Origin: Pseudomonas hefeiensis
Lineage (GTDB): Bacteria; Pseudomonadota; Gammaproteobacteria; Pseudomonadales; Pseudomonadaceae
Length of the DNA: 64,000 bases
Direction of reading: 5' to 3'
Assembly (NCBI RefSeq): GCF_030687835.1
Contig: NZ_CP117449.1
Coordinates: 4,464,001 to 4,528,000, forward strand
Of this stretch, positions 37,130 through 45,521 are shown piece by piece. Position 1 is the stretch's first letter; the number at the start of each line of letters is the position of its first letter. The position numbers and the translations under genes are program-made. The notes under the pieces are model-generated. The model worked only from the letters and a program-made list of their open reading frames with translations. It had not been told where the DNA came from and did no database searches.

Positions 37130-37411
37130 TCAGAGCTTGGCCGCGTGGCGCTGATGACGCTCCATGTAGCGTTCCACATAGGAGCATGACGGGATCACCG
37201 TGTAGCCCATTTCGTCGGCGTATTGCAGCGCCCTTTCGGTCAGTGCCGCCGCAATGCCGCGACCGCGCAAGGCGTTGGGCACGAAGGTGCGATAGATATC
37301 CAGGGTCTGTTTGCCCAGGTCCATATAGGTCAGATAGGCACGATGACCGTCCACATTGGTCTCGAACTGATGACCAGCCTGGTCATGGTGGATGGACAAC
37401 GCCTCGCTCAT
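37130..37411 (-). CDS. small GNAT-type N-acetyltransferase (PF14542)
   Basis: 93-aa minimal acetyltransferase fold (Acetyltransf_CG family, as YjdJ/NATD1). LDIYRTFVPNALRGRGIAAALTERAL contains the acetyl-CoA binding RGxGxA loop, and YTVIPSCSYVERYMERH is the family C-terminus. ATG 37411 has GAGGAG at six bases; the adjacent GTG 37414 is less likely. Acceptor molecule unknown. Confidence 0.88.
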   Translation of the reverse strand: MSEALSIHHDQAGHQFETNVDGHRAYLTYMDLGKQTLDIYRTFVPNALRGRGIAAALTERALQYADEMGYTVIPSCSYVERYMERHQRHAAKL

Positions 37412-37895
37412 CACTACTCCTCGCGGGTCTGAATGCTGACCCCTACCTTACCGATGTTTTTCCGGCGAAGGAACATCTACGCCACCCCGTGCCTGTCTGG
37501 TCACCGAGCGCCAACACCCACCGCTCAACCCCGAGCACGTCGTGAATAGTAGGCACCAATGACGCAAATGCTCAAGGCACGCCCGTCAACGGGGGTAAAA
37601 CCCGGTCGGGTTTATCGATTGAGCGCCACCGTCACGCGCTAGTCGGCCAAGGCGCAATAGCTGAACATCGCCAGTTGTTGAGTCGTGAGACGAGCGCCGG
37701 TTATTAAAGTCACCGCCAACACCAATAAAGATACCCGACCCACTGAGCAAAAAACGCTCAAAAGTGTAGACGAATCAATAAACAACGACGATAACGGGGC
37801 TGGGGAAAAGTTCTCATGGGGCGGAACTTTTCGTCCTTCTTGTGCTCCAGCCATGGGCTTGCGGTTGCATATTTTTTAAACAACACCCCAAAAAG
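37412..37895. other. gene-poor, AT-richer region before oprI
   Basis: About 480 bases with no gene I can support. It holds two hairpins: GAAAAGTTC/GAACTTTTC with a ten-base loop (37805-37832, perfect 9-bp stem) and TGAGC/GCTCA around AAAAAAC (37744-37760). Base composition is visibly more AT-rich than the flanking genes. Short open frames on both strands (for example 37639-37854 minus) lack ribosome-binding sites. Could hold a small RNA or be remnant DNA at a rearrangement boundary. Confidence 0.45.
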
Positions 37896-37924
37896 TTGCT
37901 CGAAAAAGAATCACCGCCTACAAT
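37896..37924 (+). promoter_or_regulatory. oprI promoter
   Basis: TTGCTC (37896-37901), 17-base spacer, TACAAT (37919-37924), followed by T-rich DNA. Good sigma-70 match as expected for one of the most abundant proteins of the cell. Start near 37931 gives a 5' leader of about 114 nt. Confidence 0.75.
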
Positions 37925-37990
37925 TTTTTTGCTTCTTGCGCTACGTCAGTTTACTTACTACAAGTAATGGGTAGTATGTACGCCGGCTAA

Positions 37991-38007
37991 CTCCTCACTG
38001 TGAGGAG
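37991..38007 (+). promoter_or_regulatory. palindrome in the oprI 5' leader
   Basis: CTCCTCACTGTGAGGAG: perfect 8-bp arms around one base; as RNA a 6-bp stem with five-base loop. It precedes the AAGGGG ribosome-binding site by about 25 bases. Likely a leader hairpin, perhaps for mRNA stability. Confidence 0.5.
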
Positions 38008-38044
38008 ACAGTCACTTAATAGAAAGTCCTTGAAGGGGAACACG

Positions 38045-38296
38045 ATGAACAACGTTCTGAAATTCTCTGCTCTGGCCCTGGCCGCAGTTCTGGCTACCGG
38101 TTGCAGCAGCGCATCGAAAGAAACCGAAGCACGTCTGACTGCTACCGAAGACTCAGCAGCTCGCGCCCAAGCTCGTGCAGACGAAGCTTACCGTAAAGCT
38201 GATGAAGCTCTGGCTGCTGCTCAAAAAGCACAACAGACTGCTGACGAAGCTAACGAGCGTGCTCTGCGCATGCTGGAAAAAGCTAGCCGCAAGTAA
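38045..38296 (+). CDS. oprI: major outer-membrane lipoprotein OprI (Lpp-type)
   Basis: 83-aa murein lipoprotein. Signal peptide with lipobox LATGC, lipidated Cys at C20, then an alanine-rich heptad coiled coil (about 28-75) that trimerises, and a C-terminal Lys83 able to be linked to peptidoglycan. Codon use is strongly biased towards GCT, GAA, CGT, as in highly expressed genes. AAGGGG ribosome-binding site, strong promoter and strong terminator flank it. The next gene encodes an L,D-transpeptidase that may attach it. Confidence 0.98.
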   Translation: MNNVLKFSALALAAVLATGCSSASKETEARLTATEDSAARAQARADEAYRKADEALAAAQKAQQTADEANERALRMLEKASRK

Positions 38297-38318
38297 TAGT
38301 CCCCCGGGATTGTTATCG

Positions 38319-38349
38319 AGCCGACCCATTTTTTGGGTCGGCTTTTTTA
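38319..38349 (+). terminator. oprI terminator
   Basis: AGCCGACCC-ATTTTTT-GGGTCGGCT followed by TTTTTT. Confidence 0.93.
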
Positions 38350-38377
38350 TTGCCTGGCGTTTCCCCAGGCAATAAAA

Positions 38378-38410
38378 AACCCGCCGACATCGCGAAACGC
38401 CGGCGAGTTT
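38378..38410 (-). terminator. terminator of the L,D-transpeptidase gene
   Basis: On the minus strand CGCCGGCG ... TCGGCGGG followed by TTTTTTATTG, 13 bases after the stop of the convergent gene. A further hairpin TTGCCTGG/CCAGGCAA (38350-38372) lies between the two terminators. Confidence 0.75.
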
Positions 38411-38422
38411 CTATTGCAGGTT

Positions 38423-39394
38423 TTACTGTTGCAGATCGATCGGTGCGCTCGAGACCATGGGTGTCGAAGTATTCGGAACGGCGATCTCGACCGGCAAACC
38501 GTCTTCGGCAGCCACCACGTCACGCACCACATCCCAGTCCATGCGCAGGTTGCTGGTGATGTCTTCACGCTTGAGCATCGTGTTGATCACCGCGGTGTGC
38601 TTGTCCACCACCGACGGGTTGCCGTTGTCGTCCAGCGGTGTATGGGCTTCCAGATAAACCTTGCCGCCGCTCACACCCAGCTTGTAGGGATCGTTGATGA
38701 TCCGTACCGAAGTGCCCACTGGCACCATGCCGGCCATCTGCAGCACATTGTTGTTGAACATGCGGAAACAACCGTGGCTGGTGCGCATGCCGATGCCGAA
38801 TTTCTTGTTCGAACCATGGATCAGGTAACCCGGAGTGCCCAGGGTGAACTTGAACGGACCCAAGGGGTTATCGGGACCGGCCGGCACCACGTTCGGCAAC
38901 GGATCACCGTCGGCGGCATGCTCGGCCTTGATCGAGGCCGGCGGAGTCCAGGTCGGGTTAGGAGTCTTGGCAATGATGCTGGTGTGGGCGATTGGAGATC
39001 CCCAACCTTCACGACCAATGCCCAGCGGGAAGGTGTAGACCACGTCCCGGCCCTTGGGGAAGTAATAGAGGCGGTACTCGGCGAGGTTGATCACGATGCC
39101 TTCACGCGGGCCAGGCGGCAGGATGAAACGGGTCGGCAGCACGACCTCGGTGCCCGCGCCCGGCAACCAGGGGTCGACGCCGGGGTTGGCGGCAACCATC
39201 TCGGTGTAGCCCAGGTCGTAGGTAGTGCCCAGGTCGGCGAAGGTGTCTTCGTATTTGGCCTTGATGACCTGCACCTGGCCGACAATGTCTTCGCCTGGCG
39301 GTGGCAAAGGCAGCTCCAGAGCGGCAACGGGACCAGCCATGCACAGGGCGGCAAGAGACAGGCAGCGGGTGACGGCAGGCAAGCGCAGCAACAT
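38423..39394 (-). CDS. periplasmic L,D-transpeptidase (ErfK/YbiS/YcfS type)
   Basis: 323-aa exported enzyme: signal peptide to about residue 25, a LysM-like segment (about 35-92) and a YkuD catalytic domain (about 98-235) with H193 (HGSN) and S206-H207-G208-C209 (SHGCFRM), the nucleophile being C209. A C-terminal extension of about 85 aa follows. Such enzymes link murein lipoprotein to diaminopimelate or make 3-3 crosslinks. Convergent with and adjacent to oprI, its plausible substrate (inference). Confidence 0.92.
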   Translation of the reverse strand: MLLRLPAVTRCLSLAALCMAGPVAALELPLPPPGEDIVGQVQVIKAKYEDTFADLGTTYDLGYTEMVAANPGVDPWLPGAGTEVVLPTRFILPPGPREGIVINLAEYRLYYFPKGRDVVYTFPLGIGREGWGSPIAHTSIIAKTPNPTWTPPASIKAEHAADGDPLPNVVPAGPDNPLGPFKFTLGTPGYLIHGSNKKFGIGMRTSHGCFRMFNNNVLQMAGMVPVGTSVRIINDPYKLGVSGGKVYLEAHTPLDDNGNPSVVDKHTAVINTMLKREDITSNLRMDWDVVRDVVAAEDGLPVEIAVPNTSTPMVSSAPIDLQQ

Positions 39395-39520
39395 CCGGGA
39401 AATCCTTTGCAGGTCGAACAGAGGGTATGAAGATTATGATTGTACACCGCCCCCCGTTATTTCGGGGAGAGAGGCAATGAGGTGTCCGATGCGTAGCATT
39501 TCCAGAGACCCAAGAAACTC

Positions 39521-39607
39521 TGTGGGAGCGGGCTTGCTCGCGAAAGCGGCGGGTCTGCTTGCATTGATTACGAATGTGCCGCCTTCGCGAGCAAGCCCGC
39601 TCCCACA
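39521..39607. repeat. REP doublet
   Basis: TGTGGGAGCGGGCTTGCTCGCGAA and inverse at 39584-39607, upstream of the transpeptidase gene. Confidence 0.88.
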
Positions 39608-39631
39608 AAGGCAATACCTTGAATTGGGGGA

Positions 39632-39925
39632 TTACAACTCGAACCGCAGTTCCGGCCAGATCGGCGAGGTGCCGCGCTTCTGGGACTCCAGGATCGCTCG
39701 GCACAATGAACACAGGCGATGATCCTGGAATATCTTGCGATCAACGGCCGACCAGCGCGGCTGGGCCGGCAGCAGGCTGCCGCACAGGGTGCGGTCGGCC
39801 GAGCCGCCGAGTTCCAGTTGCCGGGTCACCAGATGCACCCGCACTTCCTGGCAGGCGAACAGGTCCAGCTGTTCGTCAGGCTCGATCAGTTGGTAGGCAA
39901 ACAGGGACCAGGCGGGACGCGGCAT
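39632..39925 (-). CDS. small conserved hypothetical protein with CxxC
   Basis: 97 aa, no signal peptide or membrane span. The C-terminal half contains DRKIFQDHRLCSLCRAILESQKRG with a CxxC pair that could bind metal; another Cys pair (ACQ, LCG) lies upstream. Start at ATG 39925 with GGAG eight bases ahead. It is located directly downstream of tesA, 56 bases away and on the same strand. Function unknown. Confidence 0.75.
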   Translation of the reverse strand: MPRPAWSLFAYQLIEPDEQLDLFACQEVRVHLVTRQLELGGSADRTLCGSLLPAQPRWSAVDRKIFQDHRLCSLCRAILESQKRGTSPIWPELRFEL

Positions 39926-39981
39926 CGGGGGCTCCAAATCGGGGGCGCCACATTAGCCGAAAGACCGCCTGTAGAAAAGCG

Positions 39982-40587
39982 TCAAAGCAGCGGTTTTAGC
40001 GTCGGCCAGACATTTTCCAGCAACTTGCCCTGGGCCGCGACGGACGGGTGCAAGCCATCGCCCTGCATCATTCCCGGAACACCGCCAACGTCCTGAAGGA
40101 AAAACGGCACCAGCGGTACTTTTTTCTCTTCGGCCAGGGTGCTGTAGACCCGGGCGAAGGCATCGGTGTAGCGCCGCCCATAATTGGGCGGCAACTGCAT
40201 GCCCAGCAGCAGCACCTTGGCACCACTGGCGCGGGAGCTGTCGATCATCGCTGCAAGGTTTTGTTGCAATTGCGTGGGTGGCTGTCCGCGCAAGCCATCG
40301 TTACCCCCCAGCTCCAGGATCACCAGGTCCGGCTTATGGGCTGCAAGCAGCGCAGGCAGCCGCGCCTGGCCCCCTGCACTGGTGTCGCCACTGATAGAAG
40401 CATTGACCACTTTGTCGTCGAAACCTTCGGCCTTGAGCCGTTGTTCGAGCAAGGATACCCAGCCTTGCCGGGTATCCAGGCCGAAAGCGGCGCTGATACT
40501 ATCGCCAACGATCAGGACTGTACCCGCCGCTGCGTTCTGGGCCATGCACATCAAGGCCAGGCCGGCACTCAAAAACCACACACGCAT
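39982..40587 (-). CDS. tesA: TesA periplasmic lysophospholipase/thioesterase (arylesterase)
   Basis: 201-aa SGNH/GDSL hydrolase with signal peptide (about 1-21). Catalytic S30 in VGDSIS, oxyanion N96 in GGNDGLRG, and D177/H180 in GDGLHPS complete the site. TesA is a multifunctional thioesterase, esterase and lysophospholipase. ATG 40587 is ten bases from the divergent ABC gene start, so the two genes share a compact promoter region; tesA-ybbA-ybbP is a conserved cluster. Confidence 0.94.
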   Translation of the reverse strand: MRVWFLSAGLALMCMAQNAAAGTVLIVGDSISAAFGLDTRQGWVSLLEQRLKAEGFDDKVVNASISGDTSAGGQARLPALLAAHKPDLVILELGGNDGLRGQPPTQLQQNLAAMIDSSRASGAKVLLLGMQLPPNYGRRYTDAFARVYSTLAEEKKVPLVPFFLQDVGGVPGMMQGDGLHPSVAAQGKLLENVWPTLKPLL

Positions 40588-40597
40588 CGGATTCTCC

Positions 40598-41281
40598 ATG
40601 GGCTCAAGCATTCTCACCGCGAAGGACCTTAGCAAAGTGGTTCCCAGCGCGGAAGGTGAACTGACTATCCTGCACGAACTCAGCCTGGAACTGAACAAGG
40701 GCGACAGCCTGGCCATCGTCGGCGCATCCGGTTCCGGCAAATCCACCCTCCTGGGCCTGCTGGCCGGCCTCGACCTGCCCAGCAGCGGTGAAGTGACTCT
40801 GGCAGGTCAAGCCCTCAGCGTCCTGGATGAAGACCAGCGGGCGCGGATCCGCGCCGAGCATGTCGGCTTTGTCTTCCAGTCGTTCCAGTTGCTCGACAGC
40901 CTCAATGCGCTGGAAAACGTCATGCTGCCGTTGGAGCTTGACGGTCGCCAGGATGCCCGCGAACGCGCCACGGAATTGCTGCAGCGGGTCGGCCTGGGCC
41001 AGCGCCTGACCCACTCGCCCCGCCAGCTCTCCGGCGGCGAGCAGCAACGCGTGGCGATTGCCCGTGCTTTTGCGGCTGAGCCGGACGTGCTGTTTGCCGA
41101 CGAACCCACTGGCAACCTCGACAGCCACACCGGTGAGCGCATCAGCGATCTTCTGTTCGAATTGAACAAGGAAAGCGGCACGACCCTGGTGCTGGTCACC
41201 CATGACGAACGCCTGGCCCATCGTTGCCGGCGCCTGATTCGACTTGAAGCCGGCCAGATGGTCGCCCCCCTGGAGCCTTGA
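40598..41281 (+). CDS. ABC transporter ATP-binding protein (YbbA-like)
   Basis: 227-aa ATPase of the LolD/MacB type. Walker A GASGSGKS (42-49), signature LSGGEQQRVAIARAFA, Walker B VLFADEPTGNLD and H-loop VTHDE are complete. ATG 40598 chosen because it starts MGSSILTAKDLSKV; the open frame upstream is the tesA antisense. The permease start overlaps the stop (TGATG). Works with the YbbP-like permease; substrate unknown, possibly lipid or peptide release. Confidence 0.93.
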   Translation: MGSSILTAKDLSKVVPSAEGELTILHELSLELNKGDSLAIVGASGSGKSTLLGLLAGLDLPSSGEVTLAGQALSVLDEDQRARIRAEHVGFVFQSFQLLDSLNALENVMLPLELDGRQDARERATELLQRVGLGQRLTHSPRQLSGGEQQRVAIARAFAAEPDVLFADEPTGNLDSHTGERISDLLFELNKESGTTLVLVTHDERLAHRCRRLIRLEAGQMVAPLEP

Positions 41282-43785
41282 TGGCACGCTTGCCGCTGTT
41301 GCGCCTGTTCAGTCTCGCTGTCCGTCAATTGCTGCGCGACGCCCGCGCCGGCGAGTTGCGCGTGCTGTTCTTCGCCCTACTGGTGGCGGTGGCAGCGAGT
41401 ACCGCCATCGGCTACTTCGGCGCCCGCCTCAACGGCGCGATGATGATGCGCGCCACCGAATTCCTTGGCGCCGACCTGCTGCTCGAAGGCAGCTCGCCTG
41501 CCCGCCCCGAACAGATTCGCGGTGGCATCGATCTGGGCCTCGAACATGCCCGGGTGGTGGAGTTCTCCAGCGTCGTGGCCACCGACAATGGCATTCAGCT
41601 TTCCAGCGTCAAGGCCGTCGATGACATCTACCCCCTGCGCGGCGAACTGAAAAGCGCCCCCGCCCCGTTCGCCCCGGAAGAAACCGGCGGACGACCGAAC
41701 CCTGGCGAGGCCTGGGTCGAAGCACGGCTGCTGACAGCACTGGACCTGAAAATTGGCGACAGCATCGACGTCGGCAACCAGCCACTGCGCCTGAGCCGTG
41801 TGTTGACCTACGAACCGGATCGCGCCGGCAATTTCTATAGCCTCACGCCCCGGGTCATGATCAACCTCAAGGATCTGGACGCTACCGGCGTCGTGCAGCC
41901 CGGCAGCCGCGTCAGTTATCGCGACCTGTGGCGCGGCCCGGCGCCAGCGCTGCAAACCTACCGCGACCTGATCAAGCCGGGCCTGGAGCCCAACCAGCGT
42001 CTGCAGGATGCACGCGATGGCAACCGGCAGATCGGTGGCGCCCTGGGCAAAGCCGAACGGTACCTGAACATGGCCAGCCTGGTGGCAGTGCTGCTGTCCG
42101 GCGTCGCCGTCGCTCTTTCGGCCAACCGCTTTGCCACCCGACGTTTTGATGCCAGCGCACTGCTGCGCTGCCTGGGGTTGTCACGCCGGGAAACCATGGT
42201 GCTGTTCAGCCTGCAATTGACCGTGCTGGGTCTGCTGGCCAGCCTCAGCGGTGCCTTGCTCGGCTGGGTCGCCCAACTGGGACTGTTTGCACTGCTGCAT
42301 GACCTGTTACCCACCACCGTCCCGCCGGGTGGCCTGCTGCCGGCCATTGCCGGAATCGGCACCGGAATGGTGGCGTTGGCGGGCTTCGCCCTGCCCCCAC
42401 TGGCTGCATTGGGACGGGTCCCTCCCTTGCGCGTTTTGCGCCGGGACATGCTGCCGATTCCTTCCAGCACCTGGGTGGTCTATGGGGCCGCCCTGGGTGC
42501 CCTTGGCCTGATCATGTGGCGCTTGAGCCTGGACCTGGTCCTGACCTTCGCCCTGCTTGGCGGTGGCGTCATCGCAGCGTTGGTGCTCGGCGGCCTGCTG
42601 TTGCTGCTGCTCCAGAGCCTGCGCAGGATGCTGGCCCGCGCCTCGTTGCCCTGGCGGCTTGGCCTGGGCCAGCTACTGCGCCACCCGTTGGCGGCGGCCG
42701 GCCAGGCGTTGGCATTCGGCCTGATTCTGTTGTCCATGGCGCTGATCGCCCTCTTGCGCGGCGAGCTGCTGGACACCTGGCAAAACCAGTTGCCGAAAAA
42801 CGCTCCGAACTATTTCGCCCTGAACATCCTGCCCAACGACAAGCAGGCCTTCACCGACAAGTTGCTGGAATTGTCAGCACAATCGGCTCCCCTCTACCCC
42901 GTGGTCCCGGGACGCCTGATCAGTATCAACGGCGAGCCGGCCAAGGAGTTTGTCACCAAGGACTCGGCCGGAGACCGGGCCCTGCAGCGCGACCTGAGCC
43001 TGACCTGGGCTGCGGACCTGCCGGCGGGCAACGTCGTCACGGCCGGGACCTGGTGGCCACAGCAGCCACCGGACGATATTCCGGGCGTTTCGGTAGAAGA
43101 CAAGGTGGCCGAGAACCTCAAGATCCAACTGGGGGACCGTCTGGTTTTCAACGTGGGCGGCGTCAATCGCGAGGCGAAGGTCACCAGCTTGCGAGAGATC
43201 AACTGGGACAACTTCCAGCCTAACTTTTTCATGATCTTCCAACCCGGCACACTGAAGGATCTACCGGCCACCTATCTCACCAGCTTCTATCTGGCGGCGG
43301 GCCACGACCAGCAGATTGTCGACCTGTCCCGGGCCTTCCCGGCGGTGACGATCCTGCAAGTCGAAGCCCTGCTCGAACAGTTGCGCAGCATCCTGGCCCA
43401 GGTGACCCTGGCCGTGGAATATGTGTTGCTGTTTGTACTGGCTGCGGGAATGGCCGTGCTGTTCTCCGGCCTGCAAGCCACCCTCGATGAACGGATCCAT
43501 CAGGGTGCGCTGCTCCGCGCACTGGGTGCCGAACGAACCTTGTTGGTCAAAGCCCGGCGCATCGAGTTCGGCCTGCTGGGAGCGGTCAGTGGCTTGCTCG
43601 CGGCCCTGGGTTCGGAACTGGTGAGCCTGGTGCTTTACCGTTACGCGTTCGACCTGCCCTGGCATCCGCATCCATGGCTGCTGGTACTGCCTTTGGTCGG
43701 AGCATTATTGATCGGGGCCGCCGGTGTGTTCGGCACGCGTCGAGCCCTCAATGCCAGCCCGCTGACAGTCTTGCGCGAGGGTTGA
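41281..43785 (+). CDS. FtsX-like ABC permease (YbbP-like)
   Basis: 834-aa inner-membrane permease. N-terminal anchor (about 25-45), periplasmic domain, FtsX core with three to four spans at about 260-370, further spans near 395-500, a second periplasmic domain and a C-terminal FtsX core (about 710-830). This duplicated layout is typical of YbbP. Start overlaps the ATPase stop by one base with GGAG nine bases upstream, so expression is coupled. Confidence 0.92.
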   Translation: MARLPLLRLFSLAVRQLLRDARAGELRVLFFALLVAVAASTAIGYFGARLNGAMMMRATEFLGADLLLEGSSPARPEQIRGGIDLGLEHARVVEFSSVVATDNGIQLSSVKAVDDIYPLRGELKSAPAPFAPEETGGRPNPGEAWVEARLLTALDLKIGDSIDVGNQPLRLSRVLTYEPDRAGNFYSLTPRVMINLKDLDATGVVQPGSRVSYRDLWRGPAPALQTYRDLIKPGLEPNQRLQDARDGNRQIGGALGKAERYLNMASLVAVLLSGVAVALSANRFATRRFDASALLRCLGLSRRETMVLFSLQLTVLGLLASLSGALLGWVAQLGLFALLHDLLPTTVPPGGLLPAIAGIGTGMVALAGFALPPLAALGRVPPLRVLRRDMLPIPSSTWVVYGAALGALGLIMWRLSLDLVLTFALLGGGVIAALVLGGLLLLLLQSLRRMLARASLPWRLGLGQLLRHPLAAAGQALAFGLILLSMALIALLRGELLDTWQNQLPKNAPNYFALNILPNDKQAFTDKLLELSAQSAPLYPVVPGRLISINGEPAKEFVTKDSAGDRALQRDLSLTWAADLPAGNVVTAGTWWPQQPPDDIPGVSVEDKVAENLKIQLGDRLVFNVGGVNREAKVTSLREINWDNFQPNFFMIFQPGTLKDLPATYLTSFYLAAGHDQQIVDLSRAFPAVTILQVEALLEQLRSILAQVTLAVEYVLLFVLAAGMAVLFSGLQATLDERIHQGALLRALGAERTLLVKARRIEFGLLGAVSGLLAALGSELVSLVLYRYAFDLPWHPHPWLLVLPLVGALLIGAAGVFGTRRALNASPLTVLREG

Positions 43786-43819
43786 TAGACTCCCGGCTTC
43801 GCCACCACAAGAAGTTGCC

Positions 43820-44317
43820 ATGAGCCGTTATCGCCCACCCCGCACCGCCGGCACCGCGCTGATCACCCCCGAGGGCGAGGCGCGGATGCGCGCCGAATTT
43901 CATGAGCTGTGGCATGTGCGCCGTCCTCAGGTGACCCAGGCGGTCAGCGAGGCGGCGGCCCAGGGGGATCGCTCGGAAAATGCCGAATACACCTATGGCA
44001 AAAAAATGCTGCGGGAAATCGACAGCCGCGTGCGTTTCCTCACCAAGCGCCTGGAAGCCCTCAAGGTGGTCAGTGAAAAACCCAGTGACCCAAACAAAGT
44101 GTATTTCGGCGCCTGGGTCACGGTTGAAGATGAGGACGGCAAAGAGTCTCGCTATCGCATCGTCGGCCCCGACGAACTGGACCTGAAGAAGAACCTCATC
44201 AGCATCGACTCGCCGTTGGCGCGGGCGTTGATCGGCAAAGCGCTGGATGCTGAGATCAAGGTTCAAACGCCCGCCGGCGAACAACTTTTATATGTCACGC
44301 ACATTGAATACATATAA
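43820..44317 (+). CDS. greB: transcript cleavage factor GreB
   Basis: 165-aa GreB. Coiled-coil hairpin tip [15 protein letters not shown] with catalytic D50 and E53, followed by [24 protein letters not shown] and the FKBP-like C-terminal domain. It stimulates RNA polymerase to cleave backtracked RNA. Follows the permease by 34 bases and may be in the same transcript. Confidence 0.95.
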   Translation: MSRYRPPRTAGTALITPEGEARMRAEFHELWHVRRPQVTQAVSEAAAQGDRSENAEYTYGKKMLREIDSRVRFLTKRLEALKVVSEKPSDPNKVYFGAWVTVEDEDGKESRYRIVGPDELDLKKNLISIDSPLARALIGKALDAEIKVQTPAGEQLLYVTHIEYI

Positions 44318-44426
44318 AGCTTCAGCGACCCAGGCCCGAAAAACCAAGTCATTACTCTGAACGTCTGAGGGGTCGGCCCGCAGCCTCATTGTGCAAAACT
44401 GCATGCTGCCAACTGCCCGGCTCACC

Positions 44427-44735
44427 TCAACGCCGAGTAATCAGCCCCTGTCGGGCCACGCGGGTCAATTGCCGGATCATTTCGCTGGCGTGCGTCGCAC
44501 TCGGGGACTGGATAACGGCCAGATCGAAACTGTCGTTGGCAAAACGCGCCAGGGACTCACCGTCTTCGACAAACTGAATAAGGAACGCCGCAGGCCCGTG
44601 CTTGCGTCGCGGCCAGCCGTCGAGATAGCGCAACAGCGTTGGCTGGTGAGTACCACCCAGGAGGATTTTTGGATTGCGTTGCAGAAGGTTCGCCGTGATC
44701 GGCGCAAGACGTACAAGGGGGCTGGATGCGTTCAT
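44427..44735 (-). CDS. uncharacterised small protein
   Basis: 102 aa starting MNASSPLVRLAPITANLL. Contains PKILLGGTHQPTLLRYL and FDLAVIQSPSATHASEMIRQLTRVARQG, which looks like the second half of a Rossmann-type methyltransferase core, but the glycine-rich SAM motif is not convincing. Ends abruptly after LITRR, so it may be a shortened relative of a longer family. Convergent with greB. Confidence 0.6.
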   Translation of the reverse strand: MNASSPLVRLAPITANLLQRNPKILLGGTHQPTLLRYLDGWPRRKHGPAAFLIQFVEDGESLARFANDSFDLAVIQSPSATHASEMIRQLTRVARQGLITRR

Positions 44736-44941
44736 CGTGTCGTGTCTCTGCCTCAAAAGTCTGCATGGCAGGTGAGAGGCAACACCGAACCAGCGCTTTA
44801 GCGGTATTTCGAAGCCCTGTGTGACCGGCTTCTATCGGTGACTGAATGAGTCACCTGGCGCCCCGCAAGTAGCTGTTTAAATCGGCGCATGAGCGGCATC
44901 CTAGAGAAGCTGACCGGCCAGTGTCAAGAATCTGCGCGCAC

Positions 44942-44968
44942 AAAAAAGGCCCGTTCCAGACGGGCCTT
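44942..44968 (-). terminator. terminator of the DoxX-like gene
   Basis: On the minus strand GGCCCGT-CTGGA-ACGGGCC followed by TTTTTT, 20 bases after the stop. Confidence 0.9.
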
Positions 44969-44987
44969 CAATGATTCAGGTGTGCAA

Positions 44988-45422
44988 TCAGCGAGCAATG
45001 GCCTGGTCGACCGACAGCTTGCCCGCACCTTCGATCAGCACCGCAACGCTGCCTGCCAGCAACGCCAGGGCAAACTCATAACCGTTGTTGGCCATGAACA
45101 GCCCGTTGCCAATGTGCACGGAGAAAATCGCCACCAGCGACAGGAAGGCCAGTCCCAACGCCGCTGGACGGGCCAACAGGCCGATGATCAATGCCAGCCC
45201 GGCGAAAAACTCGGTGCCGCCGGCCAGTGTCGCCATCAGGTAACCGGGAGTCAGGCCGATGCTTTCCATCCACTGCGCTGTCCCCGTCAAGCCGTAGCCA
45301 CCGAACAGGCCGAAGAGTTTCTGTGAGCCGTGGGCGGTGAAGATGATCCCGACAACGATGCGCAGGACAGTCAGGCCATAGCCAGCTTGGGTAAACAGTA
45401 CTTTGTTGATGAAAGTGCTCAT
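44988..45422 (-). CDS. DoxX-family inner-membrane protein
   Basis: 144-aa four-span membrane protein (about 15-35, 50-70, 78-98, 110-130) with the DoxX signature LRIVVGIIFTAHGSQKLFG and GGTEFFAGLALIIGLLARPAALGLAF. DoxX-like proteins are linked to quinone-dependent or thiol redox reactions in membranes; the role here is unknown. ATG 45422 has AAGGA eight bases upstream; ATG 45431 abuts the same ribosome-binding site and is unlikely. Confidence 0.87.
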   Translation of the reverse strand: MSTFINKVLFTQAGYGLTVLRIVVGIIFTAHGSQKLFGLFGGYGLTGTAQWMESIGLTPGYLMATLAGGTEFFAGLALIIGLLARPAALGLAFLSLVAIFSVHIGNGLFMANNGYEFALALLAGSVAVLIEGAGKLSVDQAIAR

Positions 45423-45521
45423 TAGGTTCATTCCTTGGGATAAGTGGGTTGGCCGCTATATTAATCAACAAAATGCATGATAAAAGCGGAAAAAATCCGT
45501 GATACCAATCAATTTACTCGA

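Noticed and set aside
35935..37179. 414-aa open frame on the minus strand
   Set aside because: Antisense to the class I DAHP synthase; crosses its terminator.
37639..37854. 71-aa hydrophobic open frame before oprI
   Set aside because: No ribosome-binding site, runs across a perfect hairpin, no recognisable family; kept only as part of the gene-free interval.
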